DNA of 64,000 nt. Source: Emticicia sp037153985. GTDB lineage: Bacteria; Bacteroidota; Bacteroidia; Cytophagales; Spirosomataceae. The position numbers were made by a program, and so were the translations under genes. The stretch is taken from the NCBI RefSeq assembly GCF_037153985.1, contig NZ_JBBAYI010000005.1:124001-188000 (forward strand). Direction: 5' to 3'. The notes under the pieces are model-generated. The model was not told where the DNA came from. It was given only the letters and a program-made list of their open reading frames with translations, and did not search any database. Position 1 is the stretch's first letter. Each line of letters begins with the position of its first letter. Below, one piece after another: positions 32,549 through 42,093 of this stretch.

Positions 32549-33325
32549 TTATTCAAATGAGATATATAAAGTAACGGTATGCGTAGTGAGGCGGTCGATG
32601 CCGGCAATGGCAGTGCCGCGGGCATTAACGGGGTCGATGAGGTTAACCAGCCCGTGCGAAAAATGGAGTTCGGGCGAGAACTTGAAATATTCTCTGAAAA
32701 ACTCAATACCTGTGCCGTATTCTATGCTGAAATCGTTGTTTTTGGTAGTAAACTGCTGGCGGTTTTTACGGTTAACGGCGTTGGTTTCGACGGCATAGCG
32801 CAACCCGCCAAAAATATACATACGCACATTGCCGCGGCGTTCTGACTTATATTTGAGCATGAGGGGTAGCTCGAACCACGCGGTTTCGCGGAGTTCGGTT
32901 TTCTGGCCCAGTCGTTTGTCTTCAGGTACGTTAGCGGCTGTATTAACAAAGCGGTATTCGAGGCGGCGGCCATAAATGGCTACCGTGGGCAATACCCTGA
33001 AATCGAAATAGTCGTTAAGGCGGATATTGGCCAGCCCGCCCATTTTCAGGCCCATTGTGGCGGGCGAGGTAATGGCGTAATAGTTATCTTTGTTAACGAA
33101 GTAATTATTAAACCTGATATTGAAGTTTGTATAAGGCAAACCCAGAAAGTACCCGAATTTTAAGGTTTTGGCATCGTAATCTGCCTGAAAAATCCTTTTG
33201 TTTTGTTGGGCATAAAGTGTGTTTGCTGCCATTAAAGAAACAAACAGGCAACCTTTTACCACGGCAAAGGTTTTTTTAAGAGAAAAGCGATTATTTCTTG
33301 AAAAGGGTACTTTAATATTTTTCAT
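32549..33325 (-). CDS. porT: type IX secretion outer-membrane protein PorT
   Basis: 258 residues. A signal peptide (VKGCLFVSLMAANTLYAQ) is preceded by a positively charged 20-residue leader. The body is a beta-barrel: FGYFLGLPYTNFNIRFNNYF, PATMGLKMGGLANIRLND, ETAWFELPLMLKYKSERRG, ending VTLYISFE. Length and motifs match the PorT/SprT family, which is required for type IX secretion and gliding. In many Bacteroidota porT lies next to ubiE, as here (ubiE stop is 41 nt upstream). The exact role of PorT in the machine is not settled. Confidence rests on both sequence and synteny. Confidence 0.86.
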   Translation of the reverse strand: MKNIKVPFSRNNRFSLKKTFAVVKGCLFVSLMAANTLYAQQNKRIFQADYDAKTLKFGYFLGLPYTNFNIRFNNYFVNKDNYYAITSPATMGLKMGGLANIRLNDYFDFRVLPTVAIYGRRLEYRFVNTAANVPEDKRLGQKTELRETAWFELPLMLKYKSERRGNVRMYIFGGLRYAVETNAVNRKNRQQFTTKNNDFSIEYGTGIEFFREYFKFSPELHFSHGLVNLIDPVNARGTAIAGIDRLTTHTVTLYISFE

Positions 33326-33366
33326 CCAGACACTAGGTATGTTAATCCTGCTGATTCAATAGCATA

Positions 33367-34095
33367 TCAGGGCTTTTTTCGGCCAATATATACCGTACAG
33401 ATACCAAAAGTAAGGGGTACAGCTTTTACTTGAGTAAATCCGGCTTTTTCAAATACCCTCAGGAAGTCGTTGCCCTCAGGGAATGCCTTTACTGACTCAG
33501 GCAAGTAGCTGTAAGCTGCTTTATCTTTTGAAATTAGTTTCCCTATTAAGGGAACAATAGTAGAATTATAGAACCAATATAGCTGCTTGATAACGGGTGT
33601 TTTGGGCTTTGAGAACTCAATAATGAGGCACGTGCCACCGTTTTTTGTAACTCTGCACATATCGGTGAGCCCTTTTTCCAGATTCTCAAAGTTCCTTACT
33701 CCAAAAGAAACGATAACGGCATCGAAAGTATTGTTATCGAACAGTAATTTCTCTGAATCTCCACTTCTGAGTTCAATTACATTTTCCATGCCAATTTTTT
33801 TCATTTTCTCACGGCCGCGTGCCAGCATTCCTTCCGAAATATCAACCCCGATTACTTTTTCGGGTTTCAATTGTTTGGCTGCTTCAATGGCGAGGTCGCC
33901 GGTACCTGTGGCAATGTCGAGTATCAGCTTGGGGTTTTCGGGGCGTAGCATCGAAATGGCTTTTCGTCTCCACCACACATCTATTCCGCCGCTCAGAAGG
34001 CGGTTTAAAAAGTCATACTTGGGCGAAATGTTATCAAACATTTCGGCTATCTGCTCGCGCTTTCCGGTTTCTTTTTCTTTGTACGGTACAACCAT
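33367..34095 (-). CDS. ubiE: demethylmenaquinone methyltransferase UbiE/MenG
   Basis: About 242 residues from ATG 34095. The SAM-binding motif LDIATGTGDLAIEAA, the NISPKYDFLNRLLSGGIDVW start, and the GVRNFENLEKGLTDMCRVTK and EFSKP blocks are the signature of UbiE/MenG. It methylates demethylmenaquinone to menaquinone, the last step of menaquinone synthesis used by most Bacteroidota. The gene begins the operon that continues with porT and yidD. The upstream intergenic stretch to 34464 would contain its promoter. Confidence 0.95.
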   Translation of the reverse strand: MVVPYKEKETGKREQIAEMFDNISPKYDFLNRLLSGGIDVWWRRKAISMLRPENPKLILDIATGTGDLAIEAAKQLKPEKVIGVDISEGMLARGREKMKKIGMENVIELRSGDSEKLLFDNNTFDAVIVSFGVRNFENLEKGLTDMCRVTKNGGTCLIIEFSKPKTPVIKQLYWFYNSTIVPLIGKLISKDKAAYSYLPESVKAFPEGNDFLRVFEKAGFTQVKAVPLTFGICTVYIGRKKP

Positions 34096-34463
34096 CTTCA
34101 ATAATCAAAAAAAATCAATGCTACAATAACTGCGGGCAAAGTTACAACCACATTTTCATATTAGATACGTTTTGTTCAGATAAATGCTTTAAAGCCAATA
34201 AATTATGGGGGGTGTATCTGGCACAAAAACTTTATTATGAGCTAAATAAGGGCTGCTTGTAAATGCCTTTACAACTCAACAAAAAAAGCGGTTTATAAGT
34301 TTTGGCCAATGGCCGCTTGTGGGGCTTTGGCATAAATTTTTTTCGTTTTTTATGTATCTGATTTTCAAAGAGATAATGGCAGTTGGGGTTAAAATTTAAA
34401 AAATAATTCCAACCATATTTTTTTAAACAGAATCCATGTAGGAAATAAACCAAAGAAAAATTT
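34096..34463. other. intergenic region between divergent genes
   Basis: AT-rich, no credible coding region and no strong hairpin. It must contain the promoter of ubiE (leftward) and of the lipoprotein gene at 34464. I do not see an exact TAnnTTTG box with a well-placed -33 element. Confidence 0.5.
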
Positions 34464-35171
34464 ATGAAAAAAATTGTTTTAAGTATTGTTTCGGTAGCAG
34501 TTATGTTCTCTTGTACGAAAGAGGAAACCACCCCACAACTAGGATTTAATGACCAGTTTAATGTTTCGACACAGGGTTGGAGCGGAGATTTTGCGGATTA
34601 TCCGGTAGGGGAGGAAGCGTTTTATGAATTGTTGATTACTAAAGATGCCAAATTGCCGGCTCCTTTAGATACTTTGAAGAAAGGGTTGCGTGTGTCGGGT
34701 AATAACCATAGCGATGATTTGTTTATGTATATCACCAAAAAACTGACAATGCCAAAGGCGAATCAGTTGTATAAAGGTACTTTCGAGATTGAATTTGCTT
34801 CTAATGCTGCTCAGGGCTCGGTAGGTGTGGGCGGCTCGCCAAGCGAAAGCGTGTATATGGGAATCGGGCTTACCTCAATTGAGCCTAAAAAGGTAGCTAA
34901 CACCACTAGCAAGTATTATGAAATGAACATCAAGAAAATGCAACAGGCCACCAGTGGGCAGGATATGAAAGTGATTGGCAACGTGAGCAATGGCACGGCC
35001 GAAAACAAATACAAACTGGTGAAACGCACAGGCGAGTTTACGGGCAAGTCGGATGCAAACGGTAATCTTTGGGTTATTGTCGGAACCGACTCTGGCTTTG
35101 AAGCTACTACCACGCTATATTATACAGGCGTGAAAGTAGACCTGAAAGAAACAACAACTGCGGCGCAATAA
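34464..35171 (+). CDS. lipoprotein of unknown function, beta-rich
   Basis: 235 residues. The lipobox VAVMFSC is followed by CTKEETTPQLGFNDQFNVST. The body, QGWSGDFADYPVGEEAFYEL and GLRVSGNNHSDDLFMYITKK, has mostly polar beta-type segments and resembles secreted carbohydrate-binding-like folds, though no family is certain. It is probably a periplasmic or surface lipoprotein. A terminator hairpin at 35182-35219 separates it from the next lipoprotein, so they are probably separate units. Function unknown. Confidence 0.75.
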   Translation: MKKIVLSIVSVAVMFSCTKEETTPQLGFNDQFNVSTQGWSGDFADYPVGEEAFYELLITKDAKLPAPLDTLKKGLRVSGNNHSDDLFMYITKKLTMPKANQLYKGTFEIEFASNAAQGSVGVGGSPSESVYMGIGLTSIEPKKVANTTSKYYEMNIKKMQQATSGQDMKVIGNVSNGTAENKYKLVKRTGEFTGKSDANGNLWVIVGTDSGFEATTTLYYTGVKVDLKETTTAAQ

Positions 35172-35181
35172 TGCGTCAGGG

Positions 35182-35219
35182 GCAGGTCGGAACTCTCCTT
35201 TGGATTCGACCTGCTTTTT
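35182..35219 (+). terminator. hairpin terminator between lipoprotein genes
   Basis: GCAGGTCG at 35182-35189 pairs with CGACCTGC at 35207-35214, followed by TTTTTC. It is 11 nt past the stop at 35171. Confidence 0.85.
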
Positions 35220-35266
35220 CTGCACAACTTTTTTTACATTTATTATTCAATTACTCGATTACTCCT

Positions 35267-35818
35267 ATGAAAAAATGGCTTGGTTTCTTTGGAATTGCTG
35301 GCGTTTTATGGCTGGTTGCTTGTGGAAAAGATACGGTTTTGCCTGAACCACAAAATGGTGGCTACCTGCCCTTGCAGGTAGGCAACTACTGGAAACTGGA
35401 CGGCCTGAATACAAGAACTATTACAGAAACAAAGGTTTTTAATAATAACACGTACTTTGCCATTACTACAAGCTACGATACCATGTATGTACGTAAAGAG
35501 GCCGACAAAATTATGGCGTATTATCGGGGGAAAACATCGGTTCTGTTTGATTTGGGTGCTAAAGTGAACGATATTTGGATGTACCGCGACTACAACGTGA
35601 AGCTGATAAGCAAAACCGATAGTGTGAAACTTGGTAGCGAGACCGTTAAAAACTGTTATCAGTTTTTTTTCGATATTCCGGCTATGGCCGATGAAGAACA
35701 CGCTATCTGGCTGGCACCCGGAATCGGGTTTATTCAACAGGCGTGTTATGGCGAATGTGTAGGCGGCAAGAAGAAACTGACCGAGGTAAAGCTCGACAAC
35801 AAGGTGTATCGGTTCTGA
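35267..35818 (+). CDS. lipoprotein of unknown function
   Basis: 183 residues from ATG 35267 (MKKWLGFFGIAGVLWLVACG, lipobox LVAC). An upstream in-frame ATG at 35171 would overlap the previous gene and its terminator. The body begins KDTVLPEPQNGGYLPLQVGN with YWKLDGLNTRTITETKV, and later VKNCYQFFFDIPAMADEEHA and QQACYGECVGGKKKL; three cysteines in the mature C-terminal part may form a disulfide. The opening 'GYLPLQVGNYW' recalls small Bacteroidota surface lipoproteins. A weak terminator (GCAGG/CCTGC, then T-run, 35847-35869) follows. Function unknown. Confidence 0.72.
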   Translation: MKKWLGFFGIAGVLWLVACGKDTVLPEPQNGGYLPLQVGNYWKLDGLNTRTITETKVFNNNTYFAITTSYDTMYVRKEADKIMAYYRGKTSVLFDLGAKVNDIWMYRDYNVKLISKTDSVKLGSETVKNCYQFFFDIPAMADEEHAIWLAPGIGFIQQACYGECVGGKKKLTEVKLDNKVYRF

Positions 35819-36251
35819 AAGGTGTTACGTCTGAGCAACGTTTGAGGCAGGGTAATTCCTGCTTTTTTTGTTCGGAATAACAGCCATGTCTGCGGGTAGT
35901 GGGAGGGGTAAATACAATATTTTTGAGCAAAATGTATCAGGTATTTTTACTTGTTTTTATTAAAATGCGGACCATTGAATAATTTTTTTTGCACAAGATA
36001 AAATATATTGTTATTCTTGATGAAGGTTTTGCTGAAGAATGCTTTTTTGAAATTGAATGAGATGAGTAAACGCTGTTGTTATTGAGATGAAAGAATTTTC
36101 TACAAACCTTATTGGGTGTGTCTGAAAAAAAGATGCTCTTCGAGAAGTATTTCAATTGATATTATTGCTATCTATAATAAACGTCTGAACTAACCCATGC
36201 AGACATTCCCTTTTCATTATATGATATGGCTGCAAAAAAAAATCTTTATCA
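35819..36251. other. intergenic region
   Basis: After a short hairpin (GCAGG 35847-35851, CCTGC 35858-35862, T-run) the stretch is AT-rich and shows no credible coding region; a minus-strand frame at 35937-36155 lacks any family or coding signature. It should contain the promoter of the J-domain gene, but I could not identify it. Confidence 0.5.
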
Positions 36252-37490
36252 ATGAAAAATTACTATGAAATATTAGGAATCAGCAATCATGCTGGCATTG
36301 AAGACATAAAAAGTGCGTTTCGGAAAAAATCAAAAGAGTATCATCCCGAAATCACGTGGGGTCGTCAGGACTCCGCCCGAAAATTTATTGAAGTCAAAGA
36401 GGCTTATGAGATTCTTTCAAAACAAACCTTGCGTACTGCCTATGACTCGGCGTTGCAGGGCAACACAACCGGTTTTGATTTCTCTGCCTTATATGCCCCA
36501 CAAAACGCCCAGTATTATACATCAAAGCCGATGAAGTTTTTCGAGAAAGATTTCGAAAAATATATTCTTACATGGCTTTCGGAAGGCGAATACACCCCTA
36601 ACGACATTCTTGACAACATCAGCAGCCAACGTAGTTTGTGCTTTTTGCCTTTTTATCATATACAAAAGGCATACTCGGGCGATTTCAGGGCGAGGCTAGG
36701 GCTTGACAAAACCCGAAACAGAACTATTTATAATTATAATACCAAACGATACGAAGAAGAGGCGTATCGGGTAACAGAATATTATCAGGTTGGGCATAAG
36801 TTTCATAACGAGGTTTCGCTTTTTGCGCTCAATCAGGAGGTTGGCAAGGGGTCTATGTTTGAGGCCATAGAAAAAGAGCTAAGAAAAAACCAGAAAACAA
36901 TTGATGATTTATACCAGATTGATTTAAGTAGTTTTGATAAAAAACAGATTCATGAGCCTGAATACCAGCCAGAAGATTTGTTTGAACAGCGTTTGAAAAA
37001 CGAATTAGTTAATCAGATAAAAACTCAGGAGCTACGCCAGTATAATTACAATACTGTTTCGCACGCCGACGTAGACGTAGATTTTACCAACATAAGTGAC
37101 ACCCTTTTTTATGTGCCTTACTGGGTACTTGTTTACACCTACAAGCAGGAGCAGCATTATGCTTTTATTAATGCCTCGGATACCTTGCAACGCGGTGGCA
37201 CCAGACCTGTCGACAAAGAATGTAAAAAAACAGTGAGGGCAATAAACCTCAGCTACTGGGGGGCGGGCATAACCAGTACGGGCTTGGCTGCTTATGCCGC
37301 AGTATTGGGGTATCAGGATTATAACCAGTCAAATACCCTTGAAATGAACATTTACAGTGTCATTATTGCCATAGGAGGCTTGTTGGCCACACATTTGTTT
37401 TCAAAGAAAAAGATTAAGGCAATCAAGCAAACTTCTTATAATATCAGGCAGCATAAACTCAAAAGTAAACTTGCCACTCTTTTTGCTTAA
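36252..37490 (+). CDS. J-domain protein with HPE motif and C-terminal membrane segments
   Basis: 412 residues. Residues 1-~70 are a J-domain: YYEILGISNHAGIEDIKSAF, RKKSKEYHPEITWG, EAYEILSKQTLRTAYD. The invariant HPD of J-domains is HPE (H31-P32-E33), which in other J-proteins blocks DnaK stimulation. A middle region of about 230 residues has no recognised domain. Near residues 330-395 there are two hydrophobic segments (GAGITSTGLAAYAAVLGY and YSVIIAIGGLLATHLFS), then a basic tail (KKKIKAIKQ). It may be a membrane-anchored, DnaK-independent adaptor. Monocistronic. Confidence 0.78.
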   Translation: MKNYYEILGISNHAGIEDIKSAFRKKSKEYHPEITWGRQDSARKFIEVKEAYEILSKQTLRTAYDSALQGNTTGFDFSALYAPQNAQYYTSKPMKFFEKDFEKYILTWLSEGEYTPNDILDNISSQRSLCFLPFYHIQKAYSGDFRARLGLDKTRNRTIYNYNTKRYEEEAYRVTEYYQVGHKFHNEVSLFALNQEVGKGSMFEAIEKELRKNQKTIDDLYQIDLSSFDKKQIHEPEYQPEDLFEQRLKNELVNQIKTQELRQYNYNTVSHADVDVDFTNISDTLFYVPYWVLVYTYKQEQHYAFINASDTLQRGGTRPVDKECKKTVRAINLSYWGAGITSTGLAAYAAVLGYQDYNQSNTLEMNIYSVIIAIGGLLATHLFSKKKIKAIKQTSYNIRQHKLKSKLATLFA

Positions 37491-37838
37491 TCGGTTCTGG
37501 CGTAATTAACCCTTTGCCGAAACGCTTCACTCTCTGTTATTGGGTAGGTAGCTAAACACGGGCTTTTTCGGCCCCAGATACACGCCTGCCCAAACAAATA
37601 CGAAACATTTACAGGCCCTATGTAATATTTGGCCGCTGCTTTTTGTTAGCTAATAAAGCCCCTTTTGCTCAACTGCCCTGATAACGCTATTGGCAGAAAT
37701 TTTCGGGTTATGGGTAGGTTTATGCAACCCATAAGCTATTTCGGGAGTCAAATAGGTATTGAGGCAGGCTAAGGTGTTTGTTAAATAGTTATCTTTAACA
37801 TTCTGAATATTAATTAGCTTAAAATTACGGATTTTTGC
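37491..37838. other. intergenic region
   Basis: No coding region on the plus strand. A minus-strand open frame at 37650-37874 overlaps the start of the SprT-like gene and has no support. No clear terminator was found; a partial CGGGC/GCCCC pair occurs near 37558-37576. The promoter of the SprT-like gene is not evident. Confidence 0.45.
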
Positions 37839-38537
37839 ATGTCCTTTTTTCAATTTTCTGGAAGTAAAAAACAAAGTTCGCAGCCTCCGGTAACAGACGC
37901 TCCGGTTTCAGAACCCAAACCGGAAACAGCCGCAAAAATGTATGAATTACTGGGCAAACACGTGCCAGCCGCTGCTGTTGACTACTGTTTTAAATTATGG
38001 AAAGAACACCCTTTTTCGTTTAAAATTACGCGTACGCGCAGCACTTGTTTCGGCAATTATAGTTTTCGGAACGGGCAGCATACAATAACGGTGAATCATG
38101 ACCTGAACGTATATGCTTTTCTGCTAACGTATATTCATGAAATTGCTCATCAGCGTGCATGGCTTGGCAAGTCGAGAAAAAAAATAGCACCCCACGGCAA
38201 AGAATGGAAAACTAGTTTTCAGGGCTTGATGTTACCCTTGCTGACCGAGCAAGTTTTTCATGAAACGATATTAGTGCCACTGGCGCAATATATGCGTAAT
38301 CCGGCGGCATCGTCGGTAAGGTACGCGCCGCTGGCAATTGCCTTGCAGAGCTTTGATGCCGTGCAACAAAACGGTATTTTGCTGGTAGAAGTGGCCGACA
38401 AACAATGGTTTACGTTCAGGAATACCGTATTTCAGAAACTCGAAAAACGCCGCACAAGGGTGCTGTGTATGGAGCGAAACAGCAAACGCAGATGGACAAT
38501 TCTGGCTACGGCAAGAGTAACGCTGGTTGAAGAATAA
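37839..38537 (+). CDS. SprT-like zinc metalloprotease-domain protein
   Basis: 232 residues. YIHEIAHQRAW gives the HExxH motif (H100, E101, H104), and the following PHGKEWK (H119) provides the third zinc ligand in the SprT-like order. The sequence before it, HTITVNHDLNVYAFLLTYIH, is typical. A Ser/Pro-rich N-terminal tail of about 30 residues is present. SprT-domain proteins include DNA-protein crosslink proteases in eukaryotes; in bacteria the substrate is unknown. It sits 19 nt before porU, and a SprT-like gene next to porU is seen in other Cytophagales genomes (from memory, not verified). No signal peptide, so it should be cytoplasmic. Confidence 0.85.
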   Translation: MSFFQFSGSKKQSSQPPVTDAPVSEPKPETAAKMYELLGKHVPAAAVDYCFKLWKEHPFSFKITRTRSTCFGNYSFRNGQHTITVNHDLNVYAFLLTYIHEIAHQRAWLGKSRKKIAPHGKEWKTSFQGLMLPLLTEQVFHETILVPLAQYMRNPAASSVRYAPLAIALQSFDAVQQNGILLVEVADKQWFTFRNTVFQKLEKRRTRVLCMERNSKRRWTILATARVTLVEE

Positions 38538-38556
38538 GCAGCATGGTAAACGAACA

Positions 38557-41500
38557 ATGGCATACCAGATAAATAATAACAAAGATAAGTATGGCGCAGC
38601 CAAATGGCTCGGTGGTGGCTTCGGCTGGCTGTTGGGGTGTGTAACTATGCTATGGCCGCACCTGACCTTTAGCCAGACCTCGGTACTGAGCAAAGGCGTG
38701 TGGTATAAAATAGCTACGACACAAACGGGTGTGTATAAAATTGATGCGGGTTTGCTGACCAGAGCAGGCATTGACCTGACAAAGGTTAATCCGCAAAACA
38801 TAAAGTTGTTTGGCAACGGGGGCGCATTGCTGCCACAACCCAACGCCACCGCGCGCCCACAGGATTTAACCGAAAACGCCATTGAAGTAGCAGGCGAAGC
38901 CGACGGCAGGTTTGATGCCGGCGACTACATTCTTTTCTATGCCGAAAGCCCACATACCATTAGCTATGACACCACCGCCAAACGCCTGAAACACCAGCAT
39001 AATTATTATTCTGACTCGACTTTTTATTTTCTGACCATAGCCGACACCAAAGGGCTGCGGGTAAGTAATGCCAGCCTGACTGCTTCGGATAAGTCGGTTA
39101 CGTCGTTCGATGATTTTCAGGTGCATGAGCTTAACCAGAAAAACATGATAAGCTCAGGAGCCAAAGAACTGAGCGGCTCGGGTAGAGAATGGTACGGCGA
39201 AGCCTTTGGAGTAAGCACCGAACTGAGCTTCAGCCAGACCATTGAGGGCTTATTGCCCGACTCGCCTGTGCTTATTGTGTCGTCGGCGGTTGCGGCGGCT
39301 TACACCCAAACACAGTTAAGCCTGCAACTGAATGGCACTTTGCTTGGCTCGCATACTTTTGGGGCTATCAGGGCAGGGCAGTACGATGAAAAAGGCGTTT
39401 ATGACCTGAAAGGCATCGAAAACACGCGTACTTTTAACGGTAGTGCCAGTAATGGCAATACCCTGAAACTCACTTACAGTTTTAATAAAGGGGGGCAGTC
39501 GTCGGCAGTGGCGTACCTGAATTACTTTGAGATAAAGTCGAAACGGGCCTTGCAGTTTTATAGCGGGCAAGTACAGGCGCGCGTGCTGGAGAGCCTCAGT
39601 AACGAGGCAACTAATTTCAGGGTGGCTCAGGCCAATGCTCAGGCCCGAATCTGGGATGTTTCGCAGCCATTGGCTCCTCAGAACATTGCTTTTACGCTTA
39701 ACGGCTCCGAAGGTAGTTTCGGCATACAAACGGCGGGCCTGCCCAAAACCTTCGCGCTGTTTTCGGGCAATAATCTGCTTACGCCGCATAGTATCCAGCC
39801 ATTGGCTAATCAGAATTTACACGCCACAGCCGTACCTGATATGCTCATTATTACCTTGCCCGACTGGCGGCAACAAGCCGAGAGACTGGCCGAGTTCAGA
39901 CGAAACCACGATGGGCTTTCGGTAGCGGTGGCAAACATTAATGAGGTATATAACGAATTTGCCTCAGGTAAACCCGACCCAACGGCTATTCGGGATTTTG
40001 CTCGTTTATTATGGCTGAAAGACCCCGCCCGTTTCAAGTATATACTGCTGTTTGCCGACGCAACCTACGATTATAAAAATAATAACAGGTTTGCTTATGT
40101 TGATACACGGATGTACATACCGACTTATGAAAGCCGTGAGTCGCTAAACCCTGTAATGACCTTTTCGTCGGACGATTACTTCGGGTTTCTTGAAAACAAC
40201 GAAGGCGAATGGGCCGAAAACAGTCAGGGTAACCACACGCTCGATGTGAGCATCGGGCGGCTTCCGGCGAAATCGCCCGAGGAAGCCAAAGGTGTGGTGG
40301 ATAAACTGATATATTATGCACAAAATGCCAAAACCTTTGGTCGCTGGCGCGGGAAGGTGAGCTTCGTAGCCGACGACGGCGATGCCAACGTGCATCAGAG
40401 CGATGCCGACCAGATTGCTACATTGCTCGAGAATCAGGATAAAAATCTGGTTATTAATAAAATTTATGTTGATGCCTTCCGGCAGGTGTCTACCTCGAGC
40501 GGCACTATTGCCCCTGACGTAAACAAGGCCATTAATAAAACCGTGAATGAAGGCAGCCTGATTGTGAATTATAGCGGACACGGCGGCCCCGACGGCTGGA
40601 CAGAAGAAAAAATTCTGACAATTGACCAGATTGAAGCGTGGCGAAACCTGAATAATATGCCGCTGTTTCTGACGGCCACCTGCTCGTTTGGTCGTTTTGA
40701 TGACCCCTCGGTGGTGTCAGGGGCCGAAATTGCCCTTTTAAGCGCGGGTGGTGGGGCCATAGGTTTGCTCACTACCACTAGGCCAGTTTTTTCGTATACT
40801 AATTTTTTGCTAAACAACGCTTTTTACTCGGCTTTCGTCTTGCAGAAAGAAAGCGGTAATACACGGTTGGGCGATATTTTCAGAATTACAAAAAATAACT
40901 CGGTGCTGAGTGTAAATAACCGTAATTTTTCGCTACTGGGCGACCCCTCCATGCGGCTGGCATACCCTACCGACAAGATAGCCGTTACAAGAATCAACGG
41001 GCAGTATCCCGACGGGCAGGTATTAAAGGCATTGGCCAAAGCAAGTATTGAGGGCGAGGTAAGAGACGCGGCAACCAACCAGCTAAAAAACAATTTTAAT
41101 GGTACGGTGGTGGTATCGGTTTTTGATAAACCTTCGACCTTAAGCACACTGGGGCAAAAAACAAATAAATTTAATTATCAGTTATATCAGAACAAGATTT
41201 TTGAAGGAAAAGCCACGGTAAAAAACGGGGTTTTCGCGGTAAATTTTGTAGTGCCAAAAGATATTAACTATCAGTTAGGGCAAGGCAAAATAACCTGCTA
41301 TGCCGTGCAGGCCGATAGTAGCAACGATGCTATCGGGAGTTTCGGGAAGGTAATGGTGGGCGGCAGCGAGCCTGTGGTTGCCATCGATACGAAGGGGCCA
41401 GAAATTGAACTTTTTGTAGATAAAAACAATGTGCTGGAAGCCCGAATAAGCGACGAGAACGGCATTAACGTGTCGCAGGCAGGTATTGGGCATGAAATGC

Positions 41501-41994
41501 TTCTTACGCTGAACGACACTTTGCAAGTGATTGTAAATCAGTACTTTATAAGTAGCGAAGATTATACGAAAGGTATACTGAAATATGCCTTCGGGAAGTT
41601 GCCGACGGGGGTTTTTACCGTTAAATTAAAAATATGGGATACCTATAATAATTCCACGGAGGTATCGTTAAAGTTCATAGTGGAGAATGAAAAGTTCAGG
41701 TTAATAAAAGCCTATAACTACCCGAACCCGTTTCAGGAAGCCACCAGCTTTTTAATTGAGCACAATGCGGAAGGAGAAGATATAGCCTTTGGAATCAGGG
41801 TTTTTGATAAACTCGGTAAACCCGTTTTTGAAAAGTCTGAAATGTGTTATGCGTGCCAGAAAACCATAAATATTGGCATGAATATTGACTTTAAAGATAT
41901 GGCTATTGGAACCTACTTCTATCGGATTGATGCCGTTTTATTAAGTAATAACACAAAAACTTATACTTCGGGGAAACTAGTATTTTGGAAGTAA
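38557..41994 (+). CDS. porU: type IX secretion system sortase PorU
   Basis: 1145 residues from ATG 38557; a TTG start 30 nt earlier overlaps the upstream gene. The signal peptide ends near PHLTFSQ. The catalytic domain is a C25 (gingipain) cysteine protease: YSGHGGPDGW (His675) and TATCSFGRFD (Cys709). An Ig-like segment and a C-terminal region with YNYPNPFQEATSFLIE (a T9SS sorting domain) follow. PorU removes the C-terminal signal of cargo proteins and links them to anionic lipopolysaccharide on the cell surface. It works with PorV, whose gene is the next one. Confidence 0.95.
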   Translation: MAYQINNNKDKYGAAKWLGGGFGWLLGCVTMLWPHLTFSQTSVLSKGVWYKIATTQTGVYKIDAGLLTRAGIDLTKVNPQNIKLFGNGGALLPQPNATARPQDLTENAIEVAGEADGRFDAGDYILFYAESPHTISYDTTAKRLKHQHNYYSDSTFYFLTIADTKGLRVSNASLTASDKSVTSFDDFQVHELNQKNMISSGAKELSGSGREWYGEAFGVSTELSFSQTIEGLLPDSPVLIVSSAVAAAYTQTQLSLQLNGTLLGSHTFGAIRAGQYDEKGVYDLKGIENTRTFNGSASNGNTLKLTYSFNKGGQSSAVAYLNYFEIKSKRALQFYSGQVQARVLESLSNEATNFRVAQANAQARIWDVSQPLAPQNIAFTLNGSEGSFGIQTAGLPKTFALFSGNNLLTPHSIQPLANQNLHATAVPDMLIITLPDWRQQAERLAEFRRNHDGLSVAVANINEVYNEFASGKPDPTAIRDFARLLWLKDPARFKYILLFADATYDYKNNNRFAYVDTRMYIPTYESRESLNPVMTFSSDDYFGFLENNEGEWAENSQGNHTLDVSIGRLPAKSPEEAKGVVDKLIYYAQNAKTFGRWRGKVSFVADDGDANVHQSDADQIATLLENQDKNLVINKIYVDAFRQVSTSSGTIAPDVNKAINKTVNEGSLIVNYSGHGGPDGWTEEKILTIDQIEAWRNLNNMPLFLTATCSFGRFDDPSVVSGAEIALLSAGGGAIGLLTTTRPVFSYTNFLLNNAFYSAFVLQKESGNTRLGDIFRITKNNSVLSVNNRNFSLLGDPSMRLAYPTDKIAVTRINGQYPDGQVLKALAKASIEGEVRDAATNQLKNNFNGTVVVSVFDKPSTLSTLGQKTNKFNYQLYQNKIFEGKATVKNGVFAVNFVVPKDINYQLGQGKITCYAVQADSSNDAIGSFGKVMVGGSEPVVAIDTKGPEIELFVDKNNVLEARISDENGINVSQAGIGHEMLLTLNDTLQVIVNQYFISSEDYTKGILKYAFGKLPTGVFTVKLKIWDTYNNSTEVSLKFIVENEKFRLIKAYNYPNPFQEATSFLIEHNAEGEDIAFGIRVFDKLGKPVFEKSEMCYACQKTINIGMNIDFKDMAIGTYFYRIDAVLLSNNTKTYTSGKLVFWK

Positions 41995-42016
41995 ATAAGA
42001 AAAACTGTTATATTTG
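41985..42016 (+). promoter_or_regulatory. internal promoter for porV
   Basis: TTG at 41985-41987 (inside the last codons of porU), a 21-nt spacer and TATATTTG at 42009-42016 match the Bacteroidota consensus. It would start a transcript about 70 nt before the porV ATG at 42094, separate from the porU transcript. Confidence 0.7.
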
Positions 42017-42093
42017 ATGCCTTAAACTAACGGAATCCAAACATAATAATATTAAAAGCCCGCATACCTGGGCAGAATGAAAAACAAGCGCTC

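Noticed and set aside
35937..36155. 72-residue minus-strand frame in the gap before the J-domain gene
   Set aside because: No signal peptide, promoter or family match, and composition like the AT-rich intergenic DNA.
37650..37874. 74-residue minus-strand frame overlapping the start of the SprT-like gene
   Set aside because: It covers the start of a gene with clear metalloprotease motifs and shows no features of its own.
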